The notes: a model not told the origin generated them from the letters alone. Numbered from the stretch's first letter, positions 1 through 8,872 are shown. The stretch: DNA of 64,000 bases from Streptomyces shenzhenensis (GCF_003688995.1 NZ_PENI01000010.1:124001-188000); one strand, 5' to 3'. A program made the numbers and translations.

Positions 1-2
1 TG

Positions 3-395
3 GTCCTCTTCATGCTCGTGGCCTCGCCCGCGTACTACCTGGTCGCGGACATACGCCACTTCCAGCAGCTCAAGGAGGCCCACAGCGGGCAGCCGACACC
101 GGTGTACGGCTTCGGGCAGCCGCCGTTCACGGCGACGACCGTACCGACCGGGGTCCAGCCGGCGATGCCGCACACCCCCGTACCGCACGCGCCCGGCCCG
201 CACACCCCCGTACCGCATGCTCCCGCCGCCCATCCGCCCGTGCCGCAGCCGCCGATACCCGCGCCGCCCGGGCGTCCGGCGCCCGCCCGTATCGACCAGG
301 TGCGCGCCGAGCTCGACGAGCTCAGCGACTATCTGCGCAGACACGACGGCCGGCCCGCGGACGGCAACGGCGGCGACCACGAGGGCGGCAGGTGA
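3..395 (+). CDS. C-terminal part of a membrane protein with a proline-rich tail (partial)
   Basis: Only the 3' end lies in the window; the frame is open to the left edge. The visible part starts with the end of a hydrophobic segment (VLFMLVASPAYYLV), followed by a tail of about 100 residues rich in Pro, His and Val with tandem PHTPVPHAPG-type repeats and a short charged helix at the end. The stop overlaps the GTG start of the downstream protein kinase by 4 bp, so the two are translationally coupled, and this may be a membrane partner of the kinase. The family cannot be named from this fragment. Confidence 0.7.
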   Translation, partial: VLFMLVASPAYYLVADIRHFQQLKEAHSGQPTPVYGFGQPPFTATTVPTGVQPAMPHTPVPHAPGPHTPVPHAPAAHPPVPQPPIPAPPGRPAPARIDQVRAELDELSDYLRRHDGRPADGNGGDHEGGR

Positions 396-1918
396 GCGTG
401 GCGACGGGACGCGTCGTCGCCGGACGCTACGAACTGTCCACGCTGATCGGGCAGGGCGGCATGGGCCAGGTCTGGGCGGGGTACGACCAGCGCCTCGACC
501 GGCGCGTCGCGGTCAAGCTGCTGCGCCCCGACAAGGTGGCCGGACAGGACGCCGACGAACTGCGCCGCCGGTTCGTACGCGAGTGCCGGGTGACCGCCCA
601 GGTCGACCACCCCGGCCTGGTGACCGTGCACGACGCGGGCAGCGCCGGCGAGGAGCTGTTCCTCGTCATGCAGTACGTGGACGGCGTCGACCTCTCCGGC
701 CACCTCGCCGAGCACGACCCGTACCCGTGGCCGTGGGCGGTCGCGGTGGCCGCACAGCTGTGCGCCGTGCTGAGCGCCGTGCACGCGGTGCCGATCGTCC
801 ACCGGGATCTGAAGCCGCGCAACGTGATGGTGAAGCAGGACGGCACGGTCACCGTCCTCGACCTCGGTGTCGCCTCCGTGATGGACACGGACACCACCCG
901 GCTGACCCACACGGGCTCGCCGATCGGCTCGCCCGCGTACATGGCGCCCGAGCAGGCGATGGGCGGTGCGGTCGGCCCGTACACCGACCTGTACGCGCTC
1001 GGTGTGCTGCTGCACGAACTGCTCAGCGGCGACGTGCCGTTCGCGGGTTCCACGGCGCTCGGCGTGCTGCACCGGCACCTGTACGAGCCGCCGCTGCCCG
1101 TGCGCCGGATCCGCTCCGAGGTGCCGGAGTCCCTGGAGCGGCTGGTGCTGCGCCTGCTCGCCAAGGATCCGCAGCACCGTCCCGCGTCCGCGCAGGAGGT
1201 CTACGAGCACCTCGCGCCGCTGCTGCCCGGGCGCGGCACGCCGACCGGACAGCCGCTCGATCCCACCCGCCCCTTCCTGCGCCCGCACGCCCCCTGGCCG
1301 GACCGCGCGCGCACGCCCGTGCCCGGGCCCGCCCCGGTGCCCGCCGTTTCCGGCAAGCCCGAGGTCGCCGTCGCCGTCGACGAGGTCAAGCGGCTGCTCG
1401 GCGAGGGCCGCATCACCCAGGCCGTCGACATCCTCGGCGCGATCCTGCCGACCGCGGCCGAGCAGCACGGCGAGCACTCCCCGGTCGTGCGCACGTTGCG
1501 CAAGCAGTACGCGGCCACGCTGATGGACGACGGCCAGTACCGGCGCGCGCTGCCCGAACTGCGCCGCCTGGCCGACGAACGCGCCGTCGAGGCCGGCCAG
1601 TCCGATCCGCAGTCCCTGCGTTTCCGCTACGAGGTGGCCCAGTGCCTGGAGCAGCTCGGCGAACCGGCGGCGGCGCTCGCCGAGTACCGCGCGCTGCTGC
1701 CGTACTACGAGAACCAGTACGTGTCCGGCGACCCGCGGCTTGCCCACGACGTCCGCCGCCGCATCGGCCATCTGCTGCTCGCGCTCGGCGACCGGCCCGC
1801 CGCCCACGACACGCTCGCGCGGCTGCTGATCGACGTCGAGCGGCTGCACGGTCCCGGCGACCCGCTGGCCGCGGAGGTCAGGCGGAGCCTGCAGTGGCTG
1901 GGGCAGATGCGCGGCTAG
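392..1918 (+). CDS. Serine/threonine protein kinase with C-terminal helical (TPR-like) region
   Basis: Hanks-type kinase of 508 aa. The glycine-rich loop GQGGMGQVW lies near residues 20-28, the ATP-binding lysine in AVK at residue 42, the catalytic loop HRDLKPRN near 137-144 (catalytic Asp about 139), a DLG in place of DFG, and the APEQ motif. The kinase domain ends near residue 275. A Pro-rich linker follows, then a region of about 180 residues that reads like paired helices (TPR-like). No membrane helix is visible, unlike PASTA-type PknB, so it is probably cytoplasmic or held at the membrane by the upstream protein. The GTG start at 392 overlaps the upstream stop. Its substrates are unknown. 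Confidence 0.93.
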   Translation: MSVATGRVVAGRYELSTLIGQGGMGQVWAGYDQRLDRRVAVKLLRPDKVAGQDADELRRRFVRECRVTAQVDHPGLVTVHDAGSAGEELFLVMQYVDGVDLSGHLAEHDPYPWPWAVAVAAQLCAVLSAVHAVPIVHRDLKPRNVMVKQDGTVTVLDLGVASVMDTDTTRLTHTGSPIGSPAYMAPEQAMGGAVGPYTDLYALGVLLHELLSGDVPFAGSTALGVLHRHLYEPPLPVRRIRSEVPESLERLVLRLLAKDPQHRPASAQEVYEHLAPLLPGRGTPTGQPLDPTRPFLRPHAPWPDRARTPVPGPAPVPAVSGKPEVAVAVDEVKRLLGEGRITQAVDILGAILPTAAEQHGEHSPVVRTLRKQYAATLMDDGQYRRALPELRRLADERAVEAGQSDPQSLRFRYEVAQCLEQLGEPAAALAEYRALLPYYENQYVSGDPRLAHDVRRRIGHLLLALGDRPAAHDTLARLLIDVERLHGPGDPLAAEVRRSLQWLGQMRG

Positions 1919-2064
1919 GTTTTGCCGTCTCCGGTGGGAATCTTGTGATCTTCCAGGGGCGGAGTTTTCCGAAGGCGGGGCCGGAGCCGGATAGGTTGCG
2001 GTTCGTTTTTGCCAGACAGTGCGCGTGCCGTCGCGGGCACCGAGCGATCAGGGGTGGGGTCTTC

Positions 2065-2892
2065 ATGTCCAGCCATCGGCAGTCGAAGAAGCGCAGATAT
2101 GTCACGTGGGCGGTGGCGGGCGCCGTCGTCGCGGCCGGCGCGGGCTTCGCCGCGCAGTCCTCCATGGCCGCCACCGCCTGGCCCGCGCAGAAGACGTACA
2201 CCGGCCGTGCCTTCGACACCTGCGCCGCGCCGTCGCTGGCCGCGATGAAGGCCTGGCACACCGGGTTCTACGGGGCCGCCGCCGTCTACGTGGGCGGCAA
2301 GAACCGCGGCTGCAACCAGCCCAACCTGACCGCCTCCTGGGTCAAGTCGGTCAGCGCCGTCGGCTGGAAGCTCATCCCGCTCTACGTCGGTGCCCAGCCG
2401 CCCTGCCAGACCGGCTCAAGCCCGGAGAAGCTCACCGCCGCCACCGCCGCCTCCCTCGGCGCGCACGACGCCGCCGACGCCGTGGCCAAGGCCTCCGCGC
2501 TCGGCATGAAGGCGGGCAGCCCGATCTACCTGGACATGGAGGCGTACGACGTCACGAACAAGGCGTGCGACGACGCCGTGCTGACGTACGTGCGCTCCTT
2601 CACGAAGACGCTGCGGGGCAAGACGTACCGCGCCGGCATCTACGGCTTCAGCAGTTCCAGCGCGAAGGCGATCGCCACCGCGGCCGACAGGACGGACCTG
2701 CCGGGCAACCTCTGGTACGCGCTGTGGGACAAGAAGAACACCACGACCGCGGACTGGCCGTGGGGCGCGACGCAGTACACGGACCACAGCCGGGGTCACC
2801 AGTACATGGTGAACAGCAAGGAGACGCGGAACGGCTACACGATCACCGTGGACCGGGACGCCTGGGACGCGCCGGTGGCCCTCGTCGGCTGA
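2065..2892 (+). CDS. Secreted DUF1906 (glycoside hydrolase-like, Rv2525c-like) protein
   Basis: 275 aa. The N-terminus is a classical or Tat-like signal peptide (KKRRY then a hydrophobic stretch ending near Ala-Met-Ala-Ala, about residue 35). The mature protein matches the DUF1906 family, a TIM-barrel fold related to GH25 lysozymes. Visible family landmarks are FDTCAAPS at the mature N-terminus, GFYGAAAVYVGG, the LIPLYVG strand, IYLDMEAYD (with the acidic residues expected in the active-site pocket) and GIYGFSS. It probably acts outside the membrane on cell-wall polymers, though family members often lack proven activity. The ATG at 2065 follows GGGTGGGG. The gene stands alone. Confidence 0.9.
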   Translation: MSSHRQSKKRRYVTWAVAGAVVAAGAGFAAQSSMAATAWPAQKTYTGRAFDTCAAPSLAAMKAWHTGFYGAAAVYVGGKNRGCNQPNLTASWVKSVSAVGWKLIPLYVGAQPPCQTGSSPEKLTAATAASLGAHDAADAVAKASALGMKAGSPIYLDMEAYDVTNKACDDAVLTYVRSFTKTLRGKTYRAGIYGFSSSSAKAIATAADRTDLPGNLWYALWDKKNTTTADWPWGATQYTDHSRGHQYMVNSKETRNGYTITVDRDAWDAPVALVG

Positions 2893-3071
2893 CGCCACCG
2901 CGCGGGGGCGGGGCGCCCGCGGAGGGGTCGCGCGGCTCCATGGAGACGCGCCGGTGCCCGAAGCGCGGCTGAATCGTTGGTCCGTACGGGTTGGCCAGAG
3001 CCTGCCCACTGCCTACCATCGATCATCGCAAGACTTTGTGCACCGTCGCACAATCTCCTCGGGAGGCTTCC

Positions 3072-3722
3072 TTGCACCGCCGCCGTCGCACCGCGCTCGT
3101 CCTGTCCGCCGCGATCGCCGCCGCGGCACCCCTGCTCACCGCCTGTGGAAGCGACGCGCACCCGGGCGCGGCGGCCGTCGTGGGCGGCCAGCGGATCACG
3201 GTCGCCCAGCTGGAGGGCCGGGTGAACGAGGTGCGCCGGGCGCAGCAGGCCGCGGTGCCGGACGAGAGCCAGTACCAGCAGGTCCTCGCCTCCACCAGCA
3301 GCCTCACCCGGGACACCCTGCACAACATGGTCCTCGACCGGGTGCTGCACCGGGCCGCGCGGGACGAGGGTGTCACCGTGAGCCGCAAGGAGCTCCAGCT
3401 GATGCGCACCAGCCTGGAGCAGCAGGCGGGTGGCGCGAAGGCGCTGGAGACGGCGTGGCTCCAGCGGTACGGGGTCGCGCCGCAGCGGCTCGACGACAAC
3501 CTCCAGGTCCAGCTGGAGGCCCAGAAACTCGCCCAGAAGCTCGGCACCGACACCTCGACGCCCGCGTTCTGGAAGGTCCTGTCCACCGCCTCGACGGAGC
3601 TCCGCGTCGACCTCAACCCGCGCTACGGCTCCTGGGACGTGGAGAAGAGCGGCCGCGTCGACGCGAAGACGCCGTGGGTGCGGGAGGTCACGGCGAGCGG
3701 CACCCAGCAGCAGACGACCTGA
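3072..3722 (+). CDS. SurA N-terminal-domain lipoprotein (periplasmic chaperone-like)
   Basis: 216 aa starting at TTG 3072; a GGGAGG ribosome site sits about 6 nt upstream, and longer in-frame starts lack one. The signal peptide is HRRRR followed by an Ala/Leu core and ends in a lipobox (LTAC, lipidated Cys about residue 25). The mature part fits SurA_N_3 chaperones: a short strand with GGQRITVAQLEGRV, then helical segments with a heptad look. No PPIase (parvulin) domain is present, so a chaperone role outside the membrane is more likely than isomerase activity. In Streptomyces this gene usually sits just upstream of mazG, as here. Confidence 0.85.
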   Translation: MHRRRRTALVLSAAIAAAAPLLTACGSDAHPGAAAVVGGQRITVAQLEGRVNEVRRAQQAAVPDESQYQQVLASTSSLTRDTLHNMVLDRVLHRAARDEGVTVSRKELQLMRTSLEQQAGGAKALETAWLQRYGVAPQRLDDNLQVQLEAQKLAQKLGTDTSTPAFWKVLSTASTELRVDLNPRYGSWDVEKSGRVDAKTPWVREVTASGTQQQTT

Positions 3723-3756
3723 CGCGCGGGTCACGGGCCGGCCGCCGGTGACGGCT

Positions 3757-3880
3757 GGGGCGGGATCCGCCGACGCCCGGACGGGATCCGTCGATGTCCC
3801 GGGCGGGATCCTCCGATGGGTCCAGGCGGGATCGGCCGGACGGGATCTGTCGATGTCCCGGGCGGGATCGCGGACGGGAT
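3757..3880. repeat. Imperfect short repeats built on CGGGATC
   Basis: The core CGGGATC occurs at 3761, 3782, 3804, 3827, 3841 and 3863, with a variant CGGGATG at 3875. A 30-bp segment (3781-3810) recurs with a single mismatch at 3840-3869. Spacing is irregular (about 12-23 bp). It lies between the SurA-like gene and mazG; no hairpin or open frame explains it. Confidence 0.7.
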
Positions 3881-3969
3881 GCACCGATGGCGGTCATACG
3901 ATCGCATCGGCCGGTGCCGCCTGTGGACAACGCGCGGGGCGGTCGGCGGGTGTGCGTTACGTTCGATGC

Positions 3970-4974
3970 GTGAACACCACCAGCCTCGAAGCCGCCGCAC
4001 AGGAACCGGAACCGGACGCCGCCCCGGGCCGCGTCGTCCTGCTCACCACCAGCCACCGCGTCGCGCCCGGCCTGCTCTCCTGGCCCGCCTGGCAGGCGCT
4101 GCGCGCCGCCGACCGGGTGCTGTGCGCGGACGGTGCGCATCCGCAGCTGCCCTATCTGCGGGAGGCCGGCATATCCGTCGAGGAGGCGTCCCCGACCGCG
4201 CCGGAGCTGGTCGACGCCTGTGCCGGCGGGCACACGGTGGTGGTCGTGGCGACCGGTGAGGGCGAACCGGCCCTCACCGACGGACTGGCCGGCCTCGCCG
4301 GCTCCGGCCGCGTCCGGATGCCCGAGCTCGAGCTGCTCCCCGCTTCCTACGACCTGCCGGGTGCCCGGCTCCTCGACCTCGTCCAGGTCATGGACCGCAT
4401 CCGCGCCGAGTGCCCCTGGTCGTCCCGCCAGACCCACCAGGGCCTGGCGAAGTACGGCATCGAGGAGGCGTACGAACTCGTCGAGGCGATCGAGGCCGGC
4501 GACCGCGACGAACTGAGGGAAGAACTGGGTGACGTGCTGCTCCAGGTCGTCTTCCACTCCCGCATCGCCGAGGAGGACGCCGAGGCACCGTTCTCCATCG
4601 ACGACGTGGCCGGCGGCATCGTCGCCAAGCTGATCCACCGCCATCCGCATGTCTTCGGGGACGAGACGGCCGAGACCCCGGAGGACGTCAAGGAGCACTG
4701 GCTGCGCACCAAGGCGGAGGAGAAGCGGCGCGCCTCGGTGACCGACGGCGTCCCGCTCGGCCAGCCCGGGCTCGCGCTGGCCGCCAAGCTCGCCTCCCGG
4801 GTGCGGACGGCCGGACTGGAGGTGCCGCTGCCGCGGGGCGAGGGCATCGGATACGACCTGCTGGCCCTGGCGGCACGGGCCGAGGCGGAGGGCGTGGACC
4901 CCGAGGCGGCGCTGCGGGCGGCGGCCCGGGCCTACCGGGACGCGGTGCGCACGGCGGAGGGGGTGGACGGCTAG
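3970..4974 (+). CDS. mazG: Nucleoside triphosphate pyrophosphohydrolase MazG
   Basis: 334 aa from GTG 3970. The C-terminal two thirds form a MazG domain: LDLVQVMDRIRAECPWSSRQTHQGL is the family entry motif, and the metal-binding acidic pairs are in EEAYE (about 165-169) and EELGD (about 184-188). The enzyme hydrolyses (d)NTPs to NMP and pyrophosphate and is thought to cleanse damaged nucleotides or lower ppGpp. The first 110 residues resemble a degenerate tetrapyrrole-methylase-like domain, as in two-domain MazG proteins, but look too reduced to be catalytic. The start codon was chosen because it excludes the repeat region upstream. Confidence 0.93.
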   Translation: MNTTSLEAAAQEPEPDAAPGRVVLLTTSHRVAPGLLSWPAWQALRAADRVLCADGAHPQLPYLREAGISVEEASPTAPELVDACAGGHTVVVVATGEGEPALTDGLAGLAGSGRVRMPELELLPASYDLPGARLLDLVQVMDRIRAECPWSSRQTHQGLAKYGIEEAYELVEAIEAGDRDELREELGDVLLQVVFHSRIAEEDAEAPFSIDDVAGGIVAKLIHRHPHVFGDETAETPEDVKEHWLRTKAEEKRRASVTDGVPLGQPGLALAAKLASRVRTAGLEVPLPRGEGIGYDLLALAARAEAEGVDPEAALRAAARAYRDAVRTAEGVDG

Positions 4975-5192
4975 GCGCTCCGCTGGAGCGGCCGCGATGT
5001 GCCGTCGGTCGTCTGCGGCACCATCGTGGCTGGTCGCTCCCCCAAGTTCTCGGCTTCGCTCGAACAGGGGGGACCCCCATCGCGGCGGAGCCGCATGTGG
5101 ATACAGCCCCGCGCCCAGTACTGGTGGGACCGGAGCCTGGCCCCCCACCCCGCGCCGCCCGATACGGTCGCGCCGCCCGATACGGTCGGGGA

Positions 5193-6473
5193 GTGACCGA
5201 CCAGCCCCACCCCCCGAACGCCGTTCCCGCCGCGCCCGACCTCTTCACCTGGGAGTTCGCCGCGGACCCCTACCCGGCCTACGCATGGCTGCGCGAGCAC
5301 GCCCCGGTGCGCCGGACGGAGCTGCCCAGCGGGGTCGAGGCCTGGCTGGTCACCCGTTACGCCGACGCCAGGCAGGCCCTGGCCGACCCGCGGCTGTCGA
5401 AGAACCCGGCGCACCACGACGAGCCCGAGCACGCCCGGGGCAGGACCGGCATCCCGGGGGAGCGCAAGGCCGAGCTGATGACGCATCTGCTCAATATCGA
5501 CCCGCCGGACCACACCCGGCTGCGCAGGCTGGTCAGCACGGCGTTCACGCCGCGGCGGGTCGCCGAGTTCGCCCCGCGGGTGCAGCAGCTCACCGACCGG
5601 CTCATCGACGGGTTCGCGGACCGGGGTTCCGCCGACCTCATCCATGAGTTCGCCTTCCCGCTGCCCATCTACGCCATCTGCGACCTGCTCGGCGTCCCGC
5701 GCGAGGACCAGGACGACTTCCGGGACTGGGCGGGGATGATGATCCGGCACGGGGGAGGGCCGCGGGGCGGCGTGGCCCGGTCGGTGAAGAAGATGCGTGG
5801 CTACCTGGCCGAGCTGATCCACCGGAAGCGCGCGGCGCTGCCCGCCGACCCAGCCCCCGGCGAGGACCTCATCTCCGGGCTCATCCGCGCCTCCGACCAC
5901 GGCGAGCACCTCACCGAGAACGAGGCCGCCGCGATGGCCTTCATCCTGCTGTTCGCCGGGTTCGAGACGACCGTCAACCTCATCGGCAACGGCACGTACG
6001 CGCTGCTCACCCACCCCGAGCAGCGCCGCCGTCTGCAGCGGTCCCTCGCGGCCGGGGAGCGTGACCTGCTGGAGACCGGTGTCGAGGAACTCCTGCGCTA
6101 CGACGGCCCGGTCGAGCTGGCCACCTGGCGGTTCGCCACCGAGCCGGTCACCATCGGCGGGCAGCGGATCGCGCCGGGCGACCCCGTTCTCGTCGTCCTC
6201 GCCGCGGCGGACCGGGATCCGGAGCGGTTCGCCGACCCGGACGTGCTCGATCTCGGCCGGCGTGACAACCAGCATCTCGGGTACGGCCACGGCATCCACT
6301 ACTGCCTCGGCGCGCCGCTCGCCCGGCTGGAGGGCAGGTCCGCCCTCGCCACCCTCCTCACCCGCCTTCCCGACCTGCGACTTGCGGTGGATCCGGCCGA
6401 TCTGCGGTGGCGCGGCGGGCTCATCATGCGGGGACTGCGCACGTTGCCGGTGGAGTTCACGCCCGTCCGGTGA
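5193..6473 (+). CDS. Cytochrome P450 (CYP107-like)
   Basis: 426 aa from GTG 5193. The family landmarks are all present: I-helix AGFETT (residues 255-260), K-helix EELLRY with ExxR, and the heme loop YGHGIHYCLGAPLAR with the ligand Cys at about 371 (Tyr replaces the usual Phe at the start of the loop). It would need a ferredoxin and reductase encoded elsewhere. By position next to the rpf genes and eno it is probably the counterpart of S. coelicolor CYP107U1, which I recall as linked to sporulation; this is an inference from synteny. No strong ribosome site precedes the chosen start, so it could lie slightly elsewhere. Confidence 0.92.
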   Translation: MTDQPHPPNAVPAAPDLFTWEFAADPYPAYAWLREHAPVRRTELPSGVEAWLVTRYADARQALADPRLSKNPAHHDEPEHARGRTGIPGERKAELMTHLLNIDPPDHTRLRRLVSTAFTPRRVAEFAPRVQQLTDRLIDGFADRGSADLIHEFAFPLPIYAICDLLGVPREDQDDFRDWAGMMIRHGGGPRGGVARSVKKMRGYLAELIHRKRAALPADPAPGEDLISGLIRASDHGEHLTENEAAAMAFILLFAGFETTVNLIGNGTYALLTHPEQRRRLQRSLAAGERDLLETGVEELLRYDGPVELATWRFATEPVTIGGQRIAPGDPVLVVLAAADRDPERFADPDVLDLGRRDNQHLGYGHGIHYCLGAPLARLEGRSALATLLTRLPDLRLAVDPADLRWRGGLIMRGLRTLPVEFTPVR

Positions 6474-6666
6474 GCGACCGGAGCGGGTGGTTCCGGAGTC
6501 GCCCGGCGGAGGCGGAAGATGACTGACCCTCAAGTTTGTGATCTTCACGTGATCTGCGCGGCATTAACTTGTGACGGGCGATCGTATGCCGATACGTTCA
6601 CCGTCGGTGCGGTATCCCGGCGTGGCCTGCCGCGCTGGTCAGTGCTGTCGCGCGAAAGGCTTCCGC

Positions 6667-7713
6667 ATGCTCTCCGGGAACGGTCGTCACCGTCGCCCCC
6701 GTCAGGCTCCGGCCTTCGTCGTCGCGGCCGGAGTGACCGGCTCCGCGATCGCCATTCCGCTGCTCGGCGCCACCGGCGCGAACGCCGCCGACGGCACCAC
6801 ATGGGACCGCGTGGCCGAGTGCGAGAGTGGCGGCTCATGGAGCGCCAGCACCGGCAACGGGTACTACGGCGGACTGCAGATCTCGCAGCAGGACTGGGAC
6901 AAGTACGGCGGTCTGGAGTATGCGACGACCCCGGACCAGGCCAGCCGTTCGCAGCAGATTGCCGTCGCCGAGAAGATCCTCGCCGACCGGGGCACGACCC
7001 CGTGGGCGACCTGTGCCCTGCTCTCCGGGCTCACCTCGAAGTCGGGCTCCGTCGGCGTCGACACCGGCGTGAAGGACGGCCGTTCGTCCGGCTCGAAGGG
7101 CTCCAAGACCGGTTCCGAATCGGAAGATTCGCAGGGTTCATCCGATTCCTCCAAGTCGTCGGGATCGCACGGATCCTCCGACTTGTCCGATCCGTCCTCT
7201 GACCCGTCCTCACCCTCCGACTCCTCGGACGGCGACTCGGACGCCTCGCCGTCCGCCTCTCCCTCGCCGAGTGCGAGTGCGACCCGCGGTGCGAAGGACG
7301 GTCGTACGGGCTCCGCCGGGCCTGATGCGTCGGCATCGTCCGACCCTGGCGCCACTCCTGAGGGCGAGTCGCCCACGGAGGCCCCCAAGTCCGAGCCCTC
7401 GGACGAGTCCCCGCAGAGCGCCGGCTCCTGGAGCCTGGTCGACACCGGATCCCTGGGGGGCGGTCGTCATCGGGGCGGCAGTGCGGATGAAAGCGGGTCA
7501 AGTGCGGCAACCCTTCGGGCATCCGGCCTGCCCGGCAGGCATGCCTACACCGTCCGTGACGGCGACACCCTCGCCTCCATCGCCGATTCCCTGGGTGTGG
7601 ACGGCGGATGGCGCGCGCTCTATGCCGCCAACGCGAACGCCATCGGCGCCGACCCGAATCACATCGCCCCCGGTCAGACCCTGGAAGTAGGGGTCGAAAC
7701 GGGCGAAAAGTAG
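6667..7713 (+). CDS. rpfC: Resuscitation-promoting factor with long Ser-rich linker and LysM (RpfC-like)
   Basis: 348 aa. A signal peptide ends near ATGANAA (about residue 40). The Rpf lysozyme-like domain follows directly, with the catalytic Glu in AECESGGSW (about residue 53) and GNGYYGGLQ. It is a secreted muralytic enzyme acting on peptidoglycan during germination and growth. A Ser/Asp/Gly-rich linker of about 150 residues spans the middle, then a LysM domain (about 298-345, YTVRDGDTLASIA) binds the wall. The ATG at 6667 follows GAAAGG. It lies upstream of rpfA, and the symbol is assigned by that order. The upstream region holds a TTGTGATCTTC motif also seen before the DUF1906 gene. Confidence 0.92.
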   Translation: MLSGNGRHRRPRQAPAFVVAAGVTGSAIAIPLLGATGANAADGTTWDRVAECESGGSWSASTGNGYYGGLQISQQDWDKYGGLEYATTPDQASRSQQIAVAEKILADRGTTPWATCALLSGLTSKSGSVGVDTGVKDGRSSGSKGSKTGSESEDSQGSSDSSKSSGSHGSSDLSDPSSDPSSPSDSSDGDSDASPSASPSPSASATRGAKDGRTGSAGPDASASSDPGATPEGESPTEAPKSEPSDESPQSAGSWSLVDTGSLGGGRHRGGSADESGSSAATLRASGLPGRHAYTVRDGDTLASIADSLGVDGGWRALYAANANAIGADPNHIAPGQTLEVGVETGEK

Positions 7714-7792
7714 CGGGAGCTGACGTCCTGTTTCGTGCCTGATTTCCGGTTTGGCAAAAGTGTGGGATGAGTCTCAGAAGCCCTGATCGTCT

Positions 7793-7822
7793 TTGAATTT
7801 CCGTGGATCACATGCCTACGGT
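7793..7822 (+). promoter_or_regulatory. Probable housekeeping promoter of rpfA
   Basis: TTGAAT at 7793-7798 and TACGGT at 7817-7822 are separated by 18 bp, a plausible HrdB-type pair. A start near 7829 would place the whole c-di-AMP aptamer in a long 5' leader. Predicted by eye only. Confidence 0.45.
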
Positions 7823-7857
7823 CGTGACCGCTCGCCACCGTGAGCCCCGGCTGCCGC

Positions 7858-8060
7858 AACGCCGAGTCCTGCCAGCGGCCGTACGGGAACAGTCGTCGCG
7901 TCAAGCGCCGTAGGCAGGAGCGGGGGACCCAAGGTAAGTGCCGTGCCGGTCGGTTGACCGAAGCGGCTTGGGGTGAAGCCACGCCTCCACACGGAGACGT
8001 GGCCGGGCAACTCAACCGGCCCGAACCCGACAGCTCACCTCGCAGGCGTCGGTGAGGGGA
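7858..8060 (+). ncRNA. c-di-AMP riboswitch (ydaO/yuaA class) controlling rpfA
   Basis: The leader carries the conserved blocks of the ydaO class in order: GCCGAGTCC (from 7861), GGGGGACCCA, GGGGTGAAGCC, GGGCAACTC, then CCGAACCCGACAGCTCACCTCG and CAGGCG. The outer stem can pair ACGCC (7859-7863) with GGCGT (8045-8049). ydaO switches bind c-di-AMP and usually lower expression of wall-remodelling and osmotic genes; control of rpfA by this class is established for S. coelicolor. Downstream, CTCACC (8034-8039), part of the conserved aptamer end, is complementary to GGTGAG (8051-8056), which overlaps the ribosome site GAGGGGA in front of the ATG at 8068. Confidence 0.93.
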
Positions 8061-8067
8061 TCTCTCC

Positions 8068-8811
8068 ATGCTGTTCTTCGGCAAGGGCAAGCACCGTCAC
8101 ACCTCCAAGGTCACCCGTGTCGTGGCGCTCGCCGGCGTCACCGGCGCCGCCGTCGCCGCTCCGCTGATGGCGGCCGGCAGCGCCTCCGCCGCCACCGCCT
8201 CCGAGTGGGACACCGTCGCCCGGTGCGAGTCCGGCGGCAACTGGTCCATCAACACCGGCAACGGCTACTACGGCGGTCTGCAGTTCTCGGCCTCCACCTG
8301 GGCCGCGTACGGCGGCACGCAGTACGCCGCCACCGCCGACAGGGCCGGCAAGGCCCAGCAGATAGCGATCGCCGAGAAGGTCCTCGCGGGCCAGGGCAAG
8401 GGTGCCTGGCCGGTCTGCGGCAGGGGCCTGTCCAGCGCCACCTACTCCGGCGGCGCCACGTCCGGCGGCAACACCGGCACCGGCTCCTCGAACACCACGA
8501 CCGGCACCGGTTCGTCGAACACCGGCACCGGCAGCGGTTCCTCCAAGGCCGGCGCCTCCCGCTCCACCGAGCAGCCGTCCGCCTCCCGCTCCACCGAGCG
8601 GCCTGCCGCCGGCAAGACCGTCACCACCCCGACCGGCAAGAAGGTCGAGAAGGGCGACGGCGAGTACCGGGTCGTCACCGGCGACACCCTCAGCTCTATC
8701 GCCCAGCGACACGGCGTCAAGGGCGGCTGGCAGAAGCTGTTCCAGCTGAACAAGGACATCGTCCAGGTCGCCGACCTCATCTACCCGGGCCAGCAGCTGC
8801 ACCTGAAGTGA
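8068..8811 (+). CDS. rpfA: Resuscitation-promoting factor with LysM domain
   Basis: 247 aa. A signal peptide ends near AGSASAA (about 41). The Rpf domain carries the catalytic Glu in ARCESGGNW (E54), then GNGYYGGLQFSASTWAAYGG. A Thr/Gly/Ser linker of about 80 residues with TGTGSSNT-type repeats leads to a C-terminal LysM (about 198-247, YRVVTGDTLSSIA). The secreted enzyme cuts peptidoglycan and helps spores leave dormancy. It is expressed from a leader with a c-di-AMP riboswitch and followed by two strong hairpins, so it is probably monocistronic. Confidence 0.95.
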   Translation: MLFFGKGKHRHTSKVTRVVALAGVTGAAVAAPLMAAGSASAATASEWDTVARCESGGNWSINTGNGYYGGLQFSASTWAAYGGTQYAATADRAGKAQQIAIAEKVLAGQGKGAWPVCGRGLSSATYSGGATSGGNTGTGSSNTTTGTGSSNTGTGSGSSKAGASRSTEQPSASRSTERPAAGKTVTTPTGKKVEKGDGEYRVVTGDTLSSIAQRHGVKGGWQKLFQLNKDIVQVADLIYPGQQLHLK

Positions 8812-8849
8812 CGGCTGGTCGGTAGCCCGGCCACAGCCCCGGCACAGCC

Positions 8850-8872
8850 GCGCCCTCCATCGCGGAGGGCGC
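8850..8872 (+). terminator. Hairpin terminator behind rpfA
   Basis: A perfect 9-bp GC-rich stem (8850-8858 with 8864-8872) closes a 5-nt loop 38 nt after the rpfA stop. No T-run follows, as is common in Streptomyces. Confidence 0.7.

Noticed and set aside
329..1849. 506-codon minus-strand frame over the protein kinase gene
   Set aside because: Shadow of a kinase gene with all Hanks motifs intact.
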